Assembly (NCBI RefSeq): GCF_000816245.1
Contig: NZ_CP007769.1
Span: 1,396,464 to 1,460,463, forward strand
From: Campylobacter sp. RM16704
GTDB taxonomy: Bacteria; Campylobacterota; Campylobacteria; Campylobacterales; Campylobacteraceae
Direction: 5' to 3'
DNA: 64,000 bases
The notes below the pieces were generated by a model. That model was not told the DNA's origin. It made no database searches and saw only the letters and a list, made by a program, of their open reading frames with translations. Position numbers and translations under genes: made by a program. Positions 41,708 through 49,862 of the stretch are shown here, one piece after another. How positions within the stretch are numbered: the first letter of the stretch is position 1; each line of letters begins with the position of its first letter.

Positions 41708-44311
41708 TTAATTTAAATTTACTATGATGCTTTTAGCATCATCACTAATACTTAAAGTATAAGTAGCTCTTTGAACCTTTTCTTTAATGTTTTTATCTAA
41801 GGCTTTTTGATTTTTATGTATTTGATTTAATAGTTTTTGTAAATCTTTTTTATCTAAGTGTTTATTGTTTTCATCTACAAAGCCTTTTTCACTTTGCATT
41901 AGAATAAAACTTTTATTTTTTAAAGTATTATTGGTATAAACATTAATAGAAGTTTTTTCACTTAGATAAATAGCTTCTTTAGTATTTAAATAATTTTTAG
42001 TATTATCTTTTAGTATAAAGCTATAATGATCAAAGTAATTTACTAATTTAGCATTAATATTAGTATTTAAATAAAGATGATTATTAGTTCCACTTTTATG
42101 AGTAAGTGCTTTTGAGATATAAGTATTATCATTGGTTTTTTCTCTTAAAAAGCTACCTGCTAATACATCTATATTAGTATTTTTATAAATATTAGTAGTT
42201 CCACTTAAGTATAAGCTATTATTATAACTTTTATCATCTTGATTATATATACCAGAAGCAGTTATAAAAATAGTAGAATTGTTTTTATACTCATCTATAT
42301 TTAAATTAGTTATATGAGTATAATTATCATGAGTATTTTTAGCAATACCAGCACTAATTAATATATCTCCTTCTCTTGTATCAGAAGCTGTTCCTAGTGC
42401 AATATTTGTAAAAATGATTTTATTATTAGCACTTTCGTTATAAGCTCTAATAATATATACATTATCATGAGCTGCACTAGAATAATCTTTTATATTAAAA
42501 ATATTTTCATTAGCATTTTCATTAGCTCTTAAAATGATTTTAGAGCCTTTATCTATACTTGAAGCATTAGATAAAGATTGGACTAAATTATAATGTATAG
42601 TATTTTTTTCTAAATTATCAGCTTCTATAATAGTAGTTAGATTTCTACCTGATTTTACATTATCTAAAGTTATACTATTAGCATTAGCACTATTTGCATA
42701 ATAGTCTTTATTGTCTAAAGTAGTTTTAGCTACTCCATATAAATATAAAGGCATAGAGATATTAGAAGAGCTTAGAGTAATTTTATTATTATTTGCTTTA
42801 CCACTAGCTGTAGTAGCTGCTGTGATTTGAATTTTATCTTGGTAGTTTTCTACTACACTTTCTTGAGTTAAATCTCCTTTTATATTAATACTATTTCTAT
42901 TAGCACCTTTAGTAGCTACTCCACCATAAAAATTAAATTCATTCTTACCTGTAAAATTAGCATTAATTTCAAAAGGTTTTTTAAGATGAACATTAATGCT
43001 ATTATCATTAGCATAACCATTTTTAGTAATACCTGCATAAAAGTCTAAGAGTGCTTTTACTTCTACATTGGTATTAAGAGCAAGTAAGGTTTGTAAGTCT
43101 TTAATCTCTATAGTATTTTTATTAGAGCTACCTTGAACTATCTTACCACCATAAACTTCTCCATTTAATACAGCATTATAAGCTAATGGAGTATTTTTAG
43201 TATCTACTCTTAAATCTAGTTTTAAATCATTAATGAATACATTATTATTACTTACTTCATAGTTTTGGTTATTATTTACATCTACAAAGGCTCCTGCTAA
43301 ATGAGTAGCAGCTGATGTTGAATAAGATCCACTTGGTCCATGGATAATTAAAGTAGCTCCATCTAATACAACTTTATTATTTTTAGCATTCCCATTATAA
43401 GTCATAGCACCTACTATATGAGTCATTCTCTCATCAAATACATTATCACCTAAGATGTTTTGCTTATAGGGGGTAGCATGAAAGTCTAGTTTTGCTCCTT
43501 TATTGAGTATAACACTATTATAATTTACATTAGCATCAATACCAAAAGCACCTACTACATAAGGAGCACCATTTAAAGGAAGAGTATAGGTGTTTTCAAC
43601 ACCCATATTAACATAGGTATCTTTGGAGTAAATTAAAGTATTATTATTAGCTTCACCCTTTCTAGCTATAGCTGGAGTGATTAAGAAATTATATTTATTA
43701 TCATATCCACTAGCTTTAGGATTCATTATATCTTTATTGCTAGGTTTTAAATAATATACTGAAGAAAGCTCTCCTGTTTTTAACATTAAAGTATTATTAT
43801 TAGCTTTAGCATTAAATACATAAGCAGAAACTAAAAAAGGTATATAGCTTACTTGACTAATAATATCATTAATAGAATATGCTCCATGAAAGCCATTAAC
43901 TACAAATATATCTTCTTTAATACTTGGAGTAAGGATTTCTTGTTTTAATATCATATCACTTATATTATTGTTTTTTGCAGATTTAGGATTATCATAAATT
44001 AAAGTAATATTAGAAAGGTTTTTATTAGTAGCCATTTGACCATAATAATTTATACCATTTAAAAATTTATAAGTATTATTAGTATAATCATATACACTTT
44101 CATTATTAAAACTATGTTTTTTAATTACATAAGCATTTAAAGTTTTATCATAATTTGCTTGGGTAGCTGCATATAAAGAATTGATTGAAAGAATGGTTAA
44201 TAAAGAAAGTTTTAAAAGATTGGATTTTTTATAATGTAAAGAAGTTAGGCTAAAACGAAAACTATCGTCCCCCCCCCCCATAGAGTATTTTTTAGATAAA
44301 TTTGTATTCAT
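41708..44311 (-). CDS. Phase-variable secreted beta-helix-like protein without translocator domain
   Basis: Protein of 867 aa. The N-terminus is extended: about 30 residues (with MGGGDD encoded by an 11-G tract) precede the hydrophobic signal LLKLSLLTILSINSLYA, ending near residue 48. The body repeats an Ala-Asn-x-Asn-x-hydrophobic pattern (for example AKANNNTLMLKTG, GNAKNNKVVLDG, GYANDNSINVHLK, GKANNNKITLSSS) typical of autotransporter passengers. There is no C-terminal beta-barrel and no NPNG TPS domain, so the export route is unclear. The C-terminal about 80 residues are helical and charged. First gene of the locus. With 11 G the frame is open; with 10 G it stops within about 12 codons of the tract's ATG. 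Confidence 0.75.
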   Translation of the reverse strand: MNTNLSKKYSMGGGDDSFRFSLTSLHYKKSNLLKLSLLTILSINSLYAATQANYDKTLNAYVIKKHSFNNESVYDYTNNTYKFLNGINYYGQMATNKNLSNITLIYDNPKSAKNNNISDMILKQEILTPSIKEDIFVVNGFHGAYSINDIISQVSYIPFLVSAYVFNAKANNNTLMLKTGELSSVYYLKPSNKDIMNPKASGYDNKYNFLITPAIARKGEANNNTLIYSKDTYVNMGVENTYTLPLNGAPYVVGAFGIDANVNYNSVILNKGAKLDFHATPYKQNILGDNVFDERMTHIVGAMTYNGNAKNNKVVLDGATLIIHGPSGSYSTSAATHLAGAFVDVNNNQNYEVSNNNVFINDLKLDLRVDTKNTPLAYNAVLNGEVYGGKIVQGSSNKNTIEIKDLQTLLALNTNVEVKALLDFYAGITKNGYANDNSINVHLKKPFEINANFTGKNEFNFYGGVATKGANRNSINIKGDLTQESVVENYQDKIQITAATTASGKANNNKITLSSSNISMPLYLYGVAKTTLDNKDYYANSANANSITLDNVKSGRNLTTIIEADNLEKNTIHYNLVQSLSNASSIDKGSKIILRANENANENIFNIKDYSSAAHDNVYIIRAYNESANNKIIFTNIALGTASDTREGDILISAGIAKNTHDNYTHITNLNIDEYKNNSTIFITASGIYNQDDKSYNNSLYLSGTTNIYKNTNIDVLAGSFLREKTNDNTYISKALTHKSGTNNHLYLNTNINAKLVNYFDHYSFILKDNTKNYLNTKEAIYLSEKTSINVYTNNTLKNKSFILMQSEKGFVDENNKHLDKKDLQKLLNQIHKNQKALDKNIKEKVQRATYTLSISDDAKSIIVNLN
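44269..44279 (-). repeat. Poly-G tract (11 G on coding strand), phase-variation site
   Basis: Eleven consecutive C on the plus strand, 32-42 bases inside the 867-aa coding region. This is the only homopolymeric G/C run of such length I found in the window. In Campylobacter, G/C runs of 8 or more slip at high frequency and switch genes on and off. Confidence 0.9.
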
Positions 44312-44360
44312 TGAAAAAGTCCTTTCAAAAAATATTTATTGTTGTGTGTTTATGTTTGTA

Positions 44361-44366
44361 ATTATA
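44361..44366 (-). promoter_or_regulatory. -10 box for the secretion operon
   Basis: Minus-strand TATAAT 49 bases upstream of the 867-aa gene start. An AAAGGA ribosome site lies just before that ATG. The rest of 44312-44636 is AT-rich and holds no gene. Confidence 0.5.
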
Positions 44367-44636
44367 TAAAATTATTAATAGTATTAATAATAATAACTAA
44401 TTAATAGTTTATATTAGGAAATGTTAATATTATGTTTATAAATTTAAGCTTAAATATAAATAATAATAAAATATTATAATAATCAAAAAATATTATAAAA
44501 GAGAACAATATATTATAATATAGACTTTCAAGATAGTTATTTGAATGTTTTATATGAAAATATTTTTACAAATTTATTTAAAGACTATCTGTGATAAATC
44601 TACTTTAAAAATAACTTTAAATTCTAGGTATTGAAG

Positions 44637-44721
44637 TGGTGCGGATGAAAGGACTTGAACCTTCACGCATTGCTGCACCAGATCCTAAGTCTGGCGTGTC
44701 TGCCAATTTCACCACATCCGC
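44637..44721 (-). tRNA. tRNA-Leu (TAG)
   Basis: 85 bases including a variable arm and encoded CCA. Acceptor GCGGATG pairs with CATCCGC; anticodon stem CCAGA/TCTGG with loop CTTAGGA, so anticodon TAG. Confidence 0.95.
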
Positions 44722-44727
44722 TAAAAG

Positions 44728-44804
44728 TGGTACGCTCAAGAGGATTCGAACCTCTGACCTACGGCTTAGAAGGCCGTTGCTCTATCCAGCTGAGCTATGA
44801 GCGC
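44728..44804 (-). tRNA. tRNA-Arg (TCT)
   Basis: 77 bases with encoded CCA. Anticodon stem ACGGC/GCCGT, loop CTTCTAA, anticodon TCT (reads AGA/AGG). The first acceptor pair is G-U. Confidence 0.95.
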
Positions 44805-44828
44805 ATAATATATAGCATATCAGGCAAA

Positions 44829-44905
44829 TGGTGCGCCCGATAGGAATCGAACCCATAACCTACAGATCCGAAGTCTGTCGCTCTATCCAGTTGAGCTACG
44901 AGCGC
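44829..44905 (-). tRNA. tRNA-Arg (TCG)
   Basis: 77 bases with encoded CCA. Acceptor GCGCTCG pairs with CGGGCGC; anticodon stem ACAGA/TCTGT with loop CTTCGGA, so anticodon TCG (CGA codons). Confidence 0.93.
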
Positions 44906-44908
44906 TGA

Positions 44909-44986
44909 TGGGGTGAGTGATGGGAATCGAACCCACGACCCTCAGGACCACAATCTGATGCTCTAACCGACTGAGCTACACTCACC
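44909..44986 (-). tRNA. tRNA-His (GTG)
   Basis: 78 bases with encoded CCA and anticodon GTG. The 5' GGTGAGTG includes the extra G(-1) opposite C73 that histidyl-tRNA synthetase requires. Confidence 0.95.
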
Positions 44987-44998
44987 ATTTATAAAAAA

Positions 44999-45076
44999 TG
45001 GTCGGGGTGAAAGGATTCGAACCTTCGGCCCCTTGGTCCCAAACCAAGTGCGCTAACCAGACTGCGCTACACCCCG
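44999..45076 (-). tRNA. tRNA-Pro (TGG)
   Basis: 78 bases with encoded CCA. Acceptor CGGGGTG pairs with CACCCCG; anticodon TGG. First of the five tRNAs in transcription order. Confidence 0.95.
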
Positions 45077-45132
45077 ATATACAAAACAAAGCGTTATTCT
45101 ACATAAAAAAAAACTAAAAGTCAAGAAAAAGT

Positions 45133-45166
45133 AAAACATTTGGTGCAAAAGCACACCAAATGTTTT
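45133..45166 (-). terminator. Intrinsic terminator of terC
   Basis: 13-bp perfect stem (aaaacatttggtg / caccaaatgtttt) with an 8-base loop and a T-rich tail on the transcribed strand. It begins inside the terC stop codon and lies 57 bases before the tRNA cluster. Confidence 0.8.
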
Positions 45167-45887
45167 ATGAATTAAATTTTTCTTTTTTTTGCGAAATAAT
45201 ATTTAAAATTTCTACAACTAAAGAAAAAGCCATTGCCACATAAATATATGCTTTATCTATATGTATATCAATGCTTTCACACACTAAAACAACACCTATC
45301 ATCACTAAAAATGCTAAAGCTAGAATTTTAATACTTGGATATTTTTCTACAAAATCTGCAATTGGTTTAGAAGCAAACAGCATTACCAACACCGCAACAA
45401 TAACTGCAATAATCATAATTTCTATATCTTGAGCTATCCCAACAGCTGTTATAACACTATCTAATGAAAATACTATATCTATAACAGCTATTTCAGCCAC
45501 CACTATCCAAAGTTTATTGCTTATTTTTATACTATTTTGGCTTTCTTCTTTGTGATTTATACTTTCTTTGATTTCTTTAATAGATTTAACGATTAAAAAT
45601 AATCCTCCCAATAAAAGCACCAAATCTCTTCCAGAAATTTCATTACCTAAAATACTAAATAAAGGCGTAACAAGCTTCATAACCCAAAAGAGTGAAAGTA
45701 ATAATAAAATCCTAGTAATCATTGCAAAAGCAAGGCCTAAAATTCTACCTTTATCTCTATGTTCAGGAGGCAACTTACTAACTAAAATAGCTAAAAAGAT
45801 TATATTATCAATCCCTAAAACAATTTCTAAAGCTGTTAAAGTAAATAATACTACCCAAGCATCAACACTAAAAACCCATTCAAACAT
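45165..45887 (-). CDS. TerC-family integral membrane protein
   Basis: Protein of 240 aa with seven predicted helices. TALEIVLGIDNIIFLAIL in the first helix and DIVFSLDSVITAVGI in the middle are the two acidic-residue motifs of the TerC/Alx/YkoY family, whose studied members export manganese. The actual substrate here is unknown. Probably a single-gene end of the operon: 44 bases separate it from purN and a strong terminator follows. Confidence 0.88.
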   Translation of the reverse strand: MFEWVFSVDAWVVLFTLTALEIVLGIDNIIFLAILVSKLPPEHRDKGRILGLAFAMITRILLLLSLFWVMKLVTPLFSILGNEISGRDLVLLLGGLFLIVKSIKEIKESINHKEESQNSIKISNKLWIVVAEIAVIDIVFSLDSVITAVGIAQDIEIMIIAVIVAVLVMLFASKPIADFVEKYPSIKILALAFLVMIGVVLVCESIDIHIDKAYIYVAMAFSLVVEILNIISQKKEKFNS

Positions 45888-45931
45888 TCAGCTCCCTTAA
45901 AAATAAAAAGTGTAATTATAATGATGAAAAA

Positions 45932-46504
45932 TTAATCATTCTCAAAAATTTTAACAATAGTTGCTGGTAAAATCTCATGCTCTATTTTATGAATCTTAGT
46001 TTCAAATTCTTCAAAACTTAACTTTTCTTTTTCGAAAGCTTTTTGAGCTATGATTTTACCACCATCTAACTCTTCATTTACCCAATGCACACTCACTCCA
46101 GCCACTTTCATATCACTTTCATAACTTTCTTTGATAGCATGAGCACCTTTAAATAAAGGTAATAAAGAAGGATGTAAATTAATAGCTTTTATATTTTGTG
46201 TAAAAATAGGACTTAAAATTCTCATAAATCCTGCTAAAATAGTTAAATCTACTTGATTTTCTTTAATCAAACTCACAAGCTCTGCATCAAATTCTTCTCT
46301 TGAAGTAAATTTTTCATGCTCTATGATTTTGGTATCAAGGCCATATTTTAAAGCTCTTTGTATGCCATAAGCTTCTTTTTTATTGCATATGCATAAAACC
46401 ACTTCAAAGGTATTTTTACCAAAAGTCTTTTTATGTAATTTTTCTAAAATATTTTCCAAATTACTTCCATTGCCACTAAATAAAACTGCTAATTTTATAA
46501 ACAT
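45932..46504 (-). CDS. purN: Phosphoribosylglycinamide formyltransferase PurN
   Basis: Transfers formyl from 10-formyl-THF to GAR in purine synthesis. Protein of 190 aa. Phosphate-binding FSGNGSNLE at about 9-17, AGFMRILSP, catalytic INLHPSLLPLFKGAHA, and HWVNEELDGGKII with the catalytic Asp. It overlaps nnrE/D by 10 bases. Confidence 0.96.
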   Translation of the reverse strand: MFIKLAVLFSGNGSNLENILEKLHKKTFGKNTFEVVLCICNKKEAYGIQRALKYGLDTKIIEHEKFTSREEFDAELVSLIKENQVDLTILAGFMRILSPIFTQNIKAINLHPSLLPLFKGAHAIKESYESDMKVAGVSVHWVNEELDGGKIIAQKAFEKEKLSFEEFETKIHKIEHEILPATIVKIFEND

Positions 46505-47844
46505 TTTAAACCCTTTATCAGTTTTAAAGCATCAAAACTATTTTTATTTTTTTTATAATTTTTAGCCGTTAAAGCATGAGCTAATACTGCATTTTTTGCA
46601 GCTTCTAAGGCGTTAAATCTCGCTCCAAGTAAAGCTACTATCATACCGCTTAATACATCACCGCTTCCACCTTTTGCTAAGGCTTCGTTGCCACAATTTA
46701 CCACGAAAAGCTTTTCATTTTGCGTGATGATTGGATTAGCTCCTTTTAACACTAAAACACATTTAAATTTAGAACTAAACTTTCTTGCATAAAAAAAGCG
46801 TTTATTTTGAATTTCTTCTACGCTTATATCCTCATCAAAACAAAACTTTAAAAGCATAGAAAATTCTTTAGGATGAGGAGTTAAAACAACATCTTCTCTA
46901 TCAAGATATGAAAGTAAATTTTCACTTTGAAAGCAATTTGCATCTAAGACTAAAGGAATATTTTTCAATCTTTCATCTTTTAAAATACTTAAATCATCAA
47001 GCCCCATACCTATAGCAGCTGCATTTATTTTACCTTCAATATCGTCTTTTAGCATAATCAAAGGCGAAAAACTTTCTTTAGCCACTAAAGATACAAGCCC
47101 TGCTCCAAACTCTAAAGCACCAAGTCCAGCTAGGGTTCCTGCACTTTTACTAGCAAAGATATAAACATGGCCAAAATCGCCTTTATTTGAGTTAGCCTTT
47201 TTTGTAATGAGTTTTAAATCTTTTTTTTCTAATAAAAAAGATTGTGAATTTTTAGTTTTTAGTTTTAAACCTAAATTTGCGTATTTTATTTTTCCTACAA
47301 ACTCTTTTGAAAAATCTTCTAGTAAAATTTCTTTTAAAACACCCATACAAAGTGTATAATCGGCTTTAAAACATACTTTTTGTCCAAGCCCACTAGGTAT
47401 ATCACAAGCTATTTTTAAGGCTTTGCTTTTGGCAATTTTTTTAAAAATTCTTTGTAAATTTTCATCTAAGGTTTTATTTAAACCGCTACCAAAAACACAA
47501 TCAACAATAATATCAAAGTCTTTAAATCTAGGTTCTTTTTTAAAAAAGTTAAAATCCATATTTTTTAAAATTTGCTCTTGCTTGATAAACATTGTGCTTT
47601 TTTTATATGGCACAATACAAGCGTATGCTTTTTTAAGGTGTCTAAGAGCTACCAAACCATCAGCACCATTTCCACCACCACCAAGCAAAAATAAAATCTT
47701 AGTATTTTTAAATTTTTTACTTTTTTTCTTAATGAAATTTGCAAGTTCTATCCCTGCATTTTCCATCATCAAAAACTCATCTAAACCTTTTTCGATTAAT
47801 TGTTTTTCATGGCAAGAGTTATCTTTAAATATTGCTTTCATCAT
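46495..47844 (-). CDS. nnr: Bifunctional NAD(P)H-hydrate epimerase / ADP-dependent dehydratase
   Basis: Repairs hydrated NAD(P)H. Protein of 449 aa: N-terminal YjeF epimerase domain (about 1-195; GGGGNGADGLVALRHL, DCVFGSGL, CDIPSGLG) fused to a C-terminal YjeF/CARKD ribokinase-fold dehydratase (about 205-449; LTPHPKEFS, GGSGDVLSGMI). It overlaps rmuC by 20 bases and purN by 10. Confidence 0.93.
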   Translation of the reverse strand: MMKAIFKDNSCHEKQLIEKGLDEFLMMENAGIELANFIKKKSKKFKNTKILFLLGGGGNGADGLVALRHLKKAYACIVPYKKSTMFIKQEQILKNMDFNFFKKEPRFKDFDIIVDCVFGSGLNKTLDENLQRIFKKIAKSKALKIACDIPSGLGQKVCFKADYTLCMGVLKEILLEDFSKEFVGKIKYANLGLKLKTKNSQSFLLEKKDLKLITKKANSNKGDFGHVYIFASKSAGTLAGLGALEFGAGLVSLVAKESFSPLIMLKDDIEGKINAAAIGMGLDDLSILKDERLKNIPLVLDANCFQSENLLSYLDREDVVLTPHPKEFSMLLKFCFDEDISVEEIQNKRFFYARKFSSKFKCVLVLKGANPIITQNEKLFVVNCGNEALAKGGSGDVLSGMIVALLGARFNALEAAKNAVLAHALTAKNYKKNKNSFDALKLIKGLKCL

Positions 47845-49171
47845 TCATCTCACATTTTATAAGCTTTTGAGTTTTAGCACCAAGTTCTTTAAGCTTTATT
47901 ACCCTTGAAGCAATATTTCCACTTCCATGGGTAAGTTTTTTTTGCATGTCTTCTATGTTTGAATTCAAACCATTTAGATTTTTTTTAATTTTCTCAAAAT
48001 CTTCTAAAACTCCTGCAAATTTATCATGAAATTTACCAAGTTCATCAAAAGCTTTTAGTATGTTTTCATTGCTTTGAATATTTTTCCATGAAATATTTAT
48101 AGTATTTAATGCCATAAAAAGAGTATTTGGTGTGGTTAAATAAACCTTTTTTTTATAAGCATATTGATAAATTTCAAGATCTACATTTAAAATTAAATCT
48201 AAAATATTTTGATAAGGTATGAAAAGCAAAACAAATTCGTAAGTATGTTTATCATACTGCATATAAGGTTTTTTAGCTAGTTCATCTATTCTTGATTTTA
48301 GATTATAGGCTAAATCAAGACAAGTATTTTTGCTAATATCTTCAAAAGCAAAATCACTTGGCAGAGAAAATTTCGCATCTATAATTATACTTTTTTGCTT
48401 ATCTAAAAATACTACAGCATCAGGAATATAAGTTCTACCCTCATCTTGAAATCTATCTTGTAATTTATACTGACTACCTTCTACTAAACCGCTATTTTCC
48501 AAAACAGATTTTAATTGTAATTCTGCGAAATTACCACGAATTTTTTTATCACCCTTTAAAATTTTTGCTAGTTTATCTGCGTTTTCTGTCATATTTTGGC
48601 TAAATTTAAACATATTATCAATATGAGTTTTAAGACTAATTTCATTTGAATTTAATCTTTCATTGTATTCTTTTACGCTTTTTTTAACAGGTATAAAAAT
48701 TTCTTCTAGAATTTTCTTTGTATCCTCATTAAGCATAAGTTTATTTTGATTTAAGATATTAGTATTTTGTTTTTGAAAATTTTGCTCTAATTCCTGCTTT
48801 AATTGTGCCAAATTTTGTTTGTATTTTTCTTCTAATTTAATCAAAGTCTGAGTGTATTCTTCTTTTAAATTTGCACGCTCTTTTAAGTGTATGTTTAAAA
48901 GTTCTTGCTGATTTTTTTCATATTGAGCCAAAGTAGCTTCTAAAGCTTCATTTTTTGATAAATATATTATTTTTTCTTCTAAAAGCTTATTATTTTTATC
49001 TAAAAGTGAAGCATTTTCTGATTTTAAAGATAAAAGTTGATTTTGCAAAGAAGTATTAGTTTGAGTTAAAAATTCAAATTTTACCTTTTCTTTTTGACTT
49101 TTAAATATAAACCATATAAAAGCAAAAATAACAACAACTAAAAAAGCTATTAAAAAATTTTCCATTTTCAA
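47825..49171 (-). CDS. rmuC: DNA recombination protein RmuC
   Basis: Protein of 448 aa. N-terminal membrane helix (about 5-24), long coiled coil (about 30-190), then the RmuC domain with RGNFAELQLKSVLE and a PD-(D/E)xK-like nuclease core, PDAVVFLD ... SIIIDAKFSL. In E. coli RmuC limits inversions at short inverted repeats. The ATG overlaps the NYN-gene stop by 4 bases. Confidence 0.92.
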   Translation of the reverse strand: MKMENFLIAFLVVVIFAFIWFIFKSQKEKVKFEFLTQTNTSLQNQLLSLKSENASLLDKNNKLLEEKIIYLSKNEALEATLAQYEKNQQELLNIHLKERANLKEEYTQTLIKLEEKYKQNLAQLKQELEQNFQKQNTNILNQNKLMLNEDTKKILEEIFIPVKKSVKEYNERLNSNEISLKTHIDNMFKFSQNMTENADKLAKILKGDKKIRGNFAELQLKSVLENSGLVEGSQYKLQDRFQDEGRTYIPDAVVFLDKQKSIIIDAKFSLPSDFAFEDISKNTCLDLAYNLKSRIDELAKKPYMQYDKHTYEFVLLFIPYQNILDLILNVDLEIYQYAYKKKVYLTTPNTLFMALNTINISWKNIQSNENILKAFDELGKFHDKFAGVLEDFEKIKKNLNGLNSNIEDMQKKLTHGSGNIASRVIKLKELGAKTQKLIKCEMNDESNI

Positions 49172-49860
49172 CCTTTTGCTTTTTCAAGAAAATAAATATT
49201 TTTTTCATTTGCCTCTTTAAACTGCTTCATTTTCGGTAAGAATTCTTTTACTAAGGCTCTAAAATTTTTAAAACCAAAATTTTGAGGGATAAAATTTGCG
49301 TGTTTTCTGCTCATATTAATACGAATTTGAGCATATTCTGCTCGCCCTTTTTCTTCTATTAAAGCTTCTGTGATATTGATTAAATCTTTTATATATTCTT
49401 TGGTACTTAATATTTTTTCCTTAGAATCTTCTTGATCTAAATAAAAAAACTCACTAAAAGAATTTACATAAGATTTTACAGCTTGTTTTAAACCCATACC
49501 TATAACTTGTTTTTTACTTTCTTTAAGTCTTTGAATTAAACTAGTATAGTCACTATCGCTTGAAACAATTATAAAAATATCAATATCTTTCTCATAAAAA
49601 ATACTCATAATTTCAGTGATTAAATACATATCGCTTGAATTTTTATTGGCAGTAAAATTAAATTGTTGCATAGCTATAATAGAATATTGTCCGATTTGTT
49701 CTTTCCAATTTTGTATATTTTTTTGCGTCCAATCTCCATAGATACGTTTTATAACGATTTCTCCATAGTCAGAAGCAATATCAAAAATAGACTTTGCATA
49801 TTTTGATGGAATATTTTCTGCGTCAATGAAAATCGCTATGCTTTTATTTTCCATTTTCAC
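49168..49860 (-). CDS. NYN-domain (LabA/PIN-like) putative RNase with OST-HTH C-terminus
   Basis: Protein of 230 aa. The N-terminal NYN fold has the acidic metal site FIDAENIP (Asp about 12), an Asp in NSSDMYLITEIM, and VSSDSDYTSLI. The C-terminal about 75 residues (TEALIEEKGRAEYAQIRINM, NFGFKNFRALVKEF) fit a LOTUS/OST-HTH RNA-binding domain. Such fusions are likely RNA-binding nucleases; the target is unknown. It sits between comM-like (2-base gap) and rmuC (4-base overlap). Confidence 0.85.
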   Translation of the reverse strand: MKMENKSIAIFIDAENIPSKYAKSIFDIASDYGEIVIKRIYGDWTQKNIQNWKEQIGQYSIIAMQQFNFTANKNSSDMYLITEIMSIFYEKDIDIFIIVSSDSDYTSLIQRLKESKKQVIGMGLKQAVKSYVNSFSEFFYLDQEDSKEKILSTKEYIKDLINITEALIEEKGRAEYAQIRINMSRKHANFIPQNFGFKNFRALVKEFLPKMKQFKEANEKNIYFLEKAKG

Positions 49861-49862
49861 TC

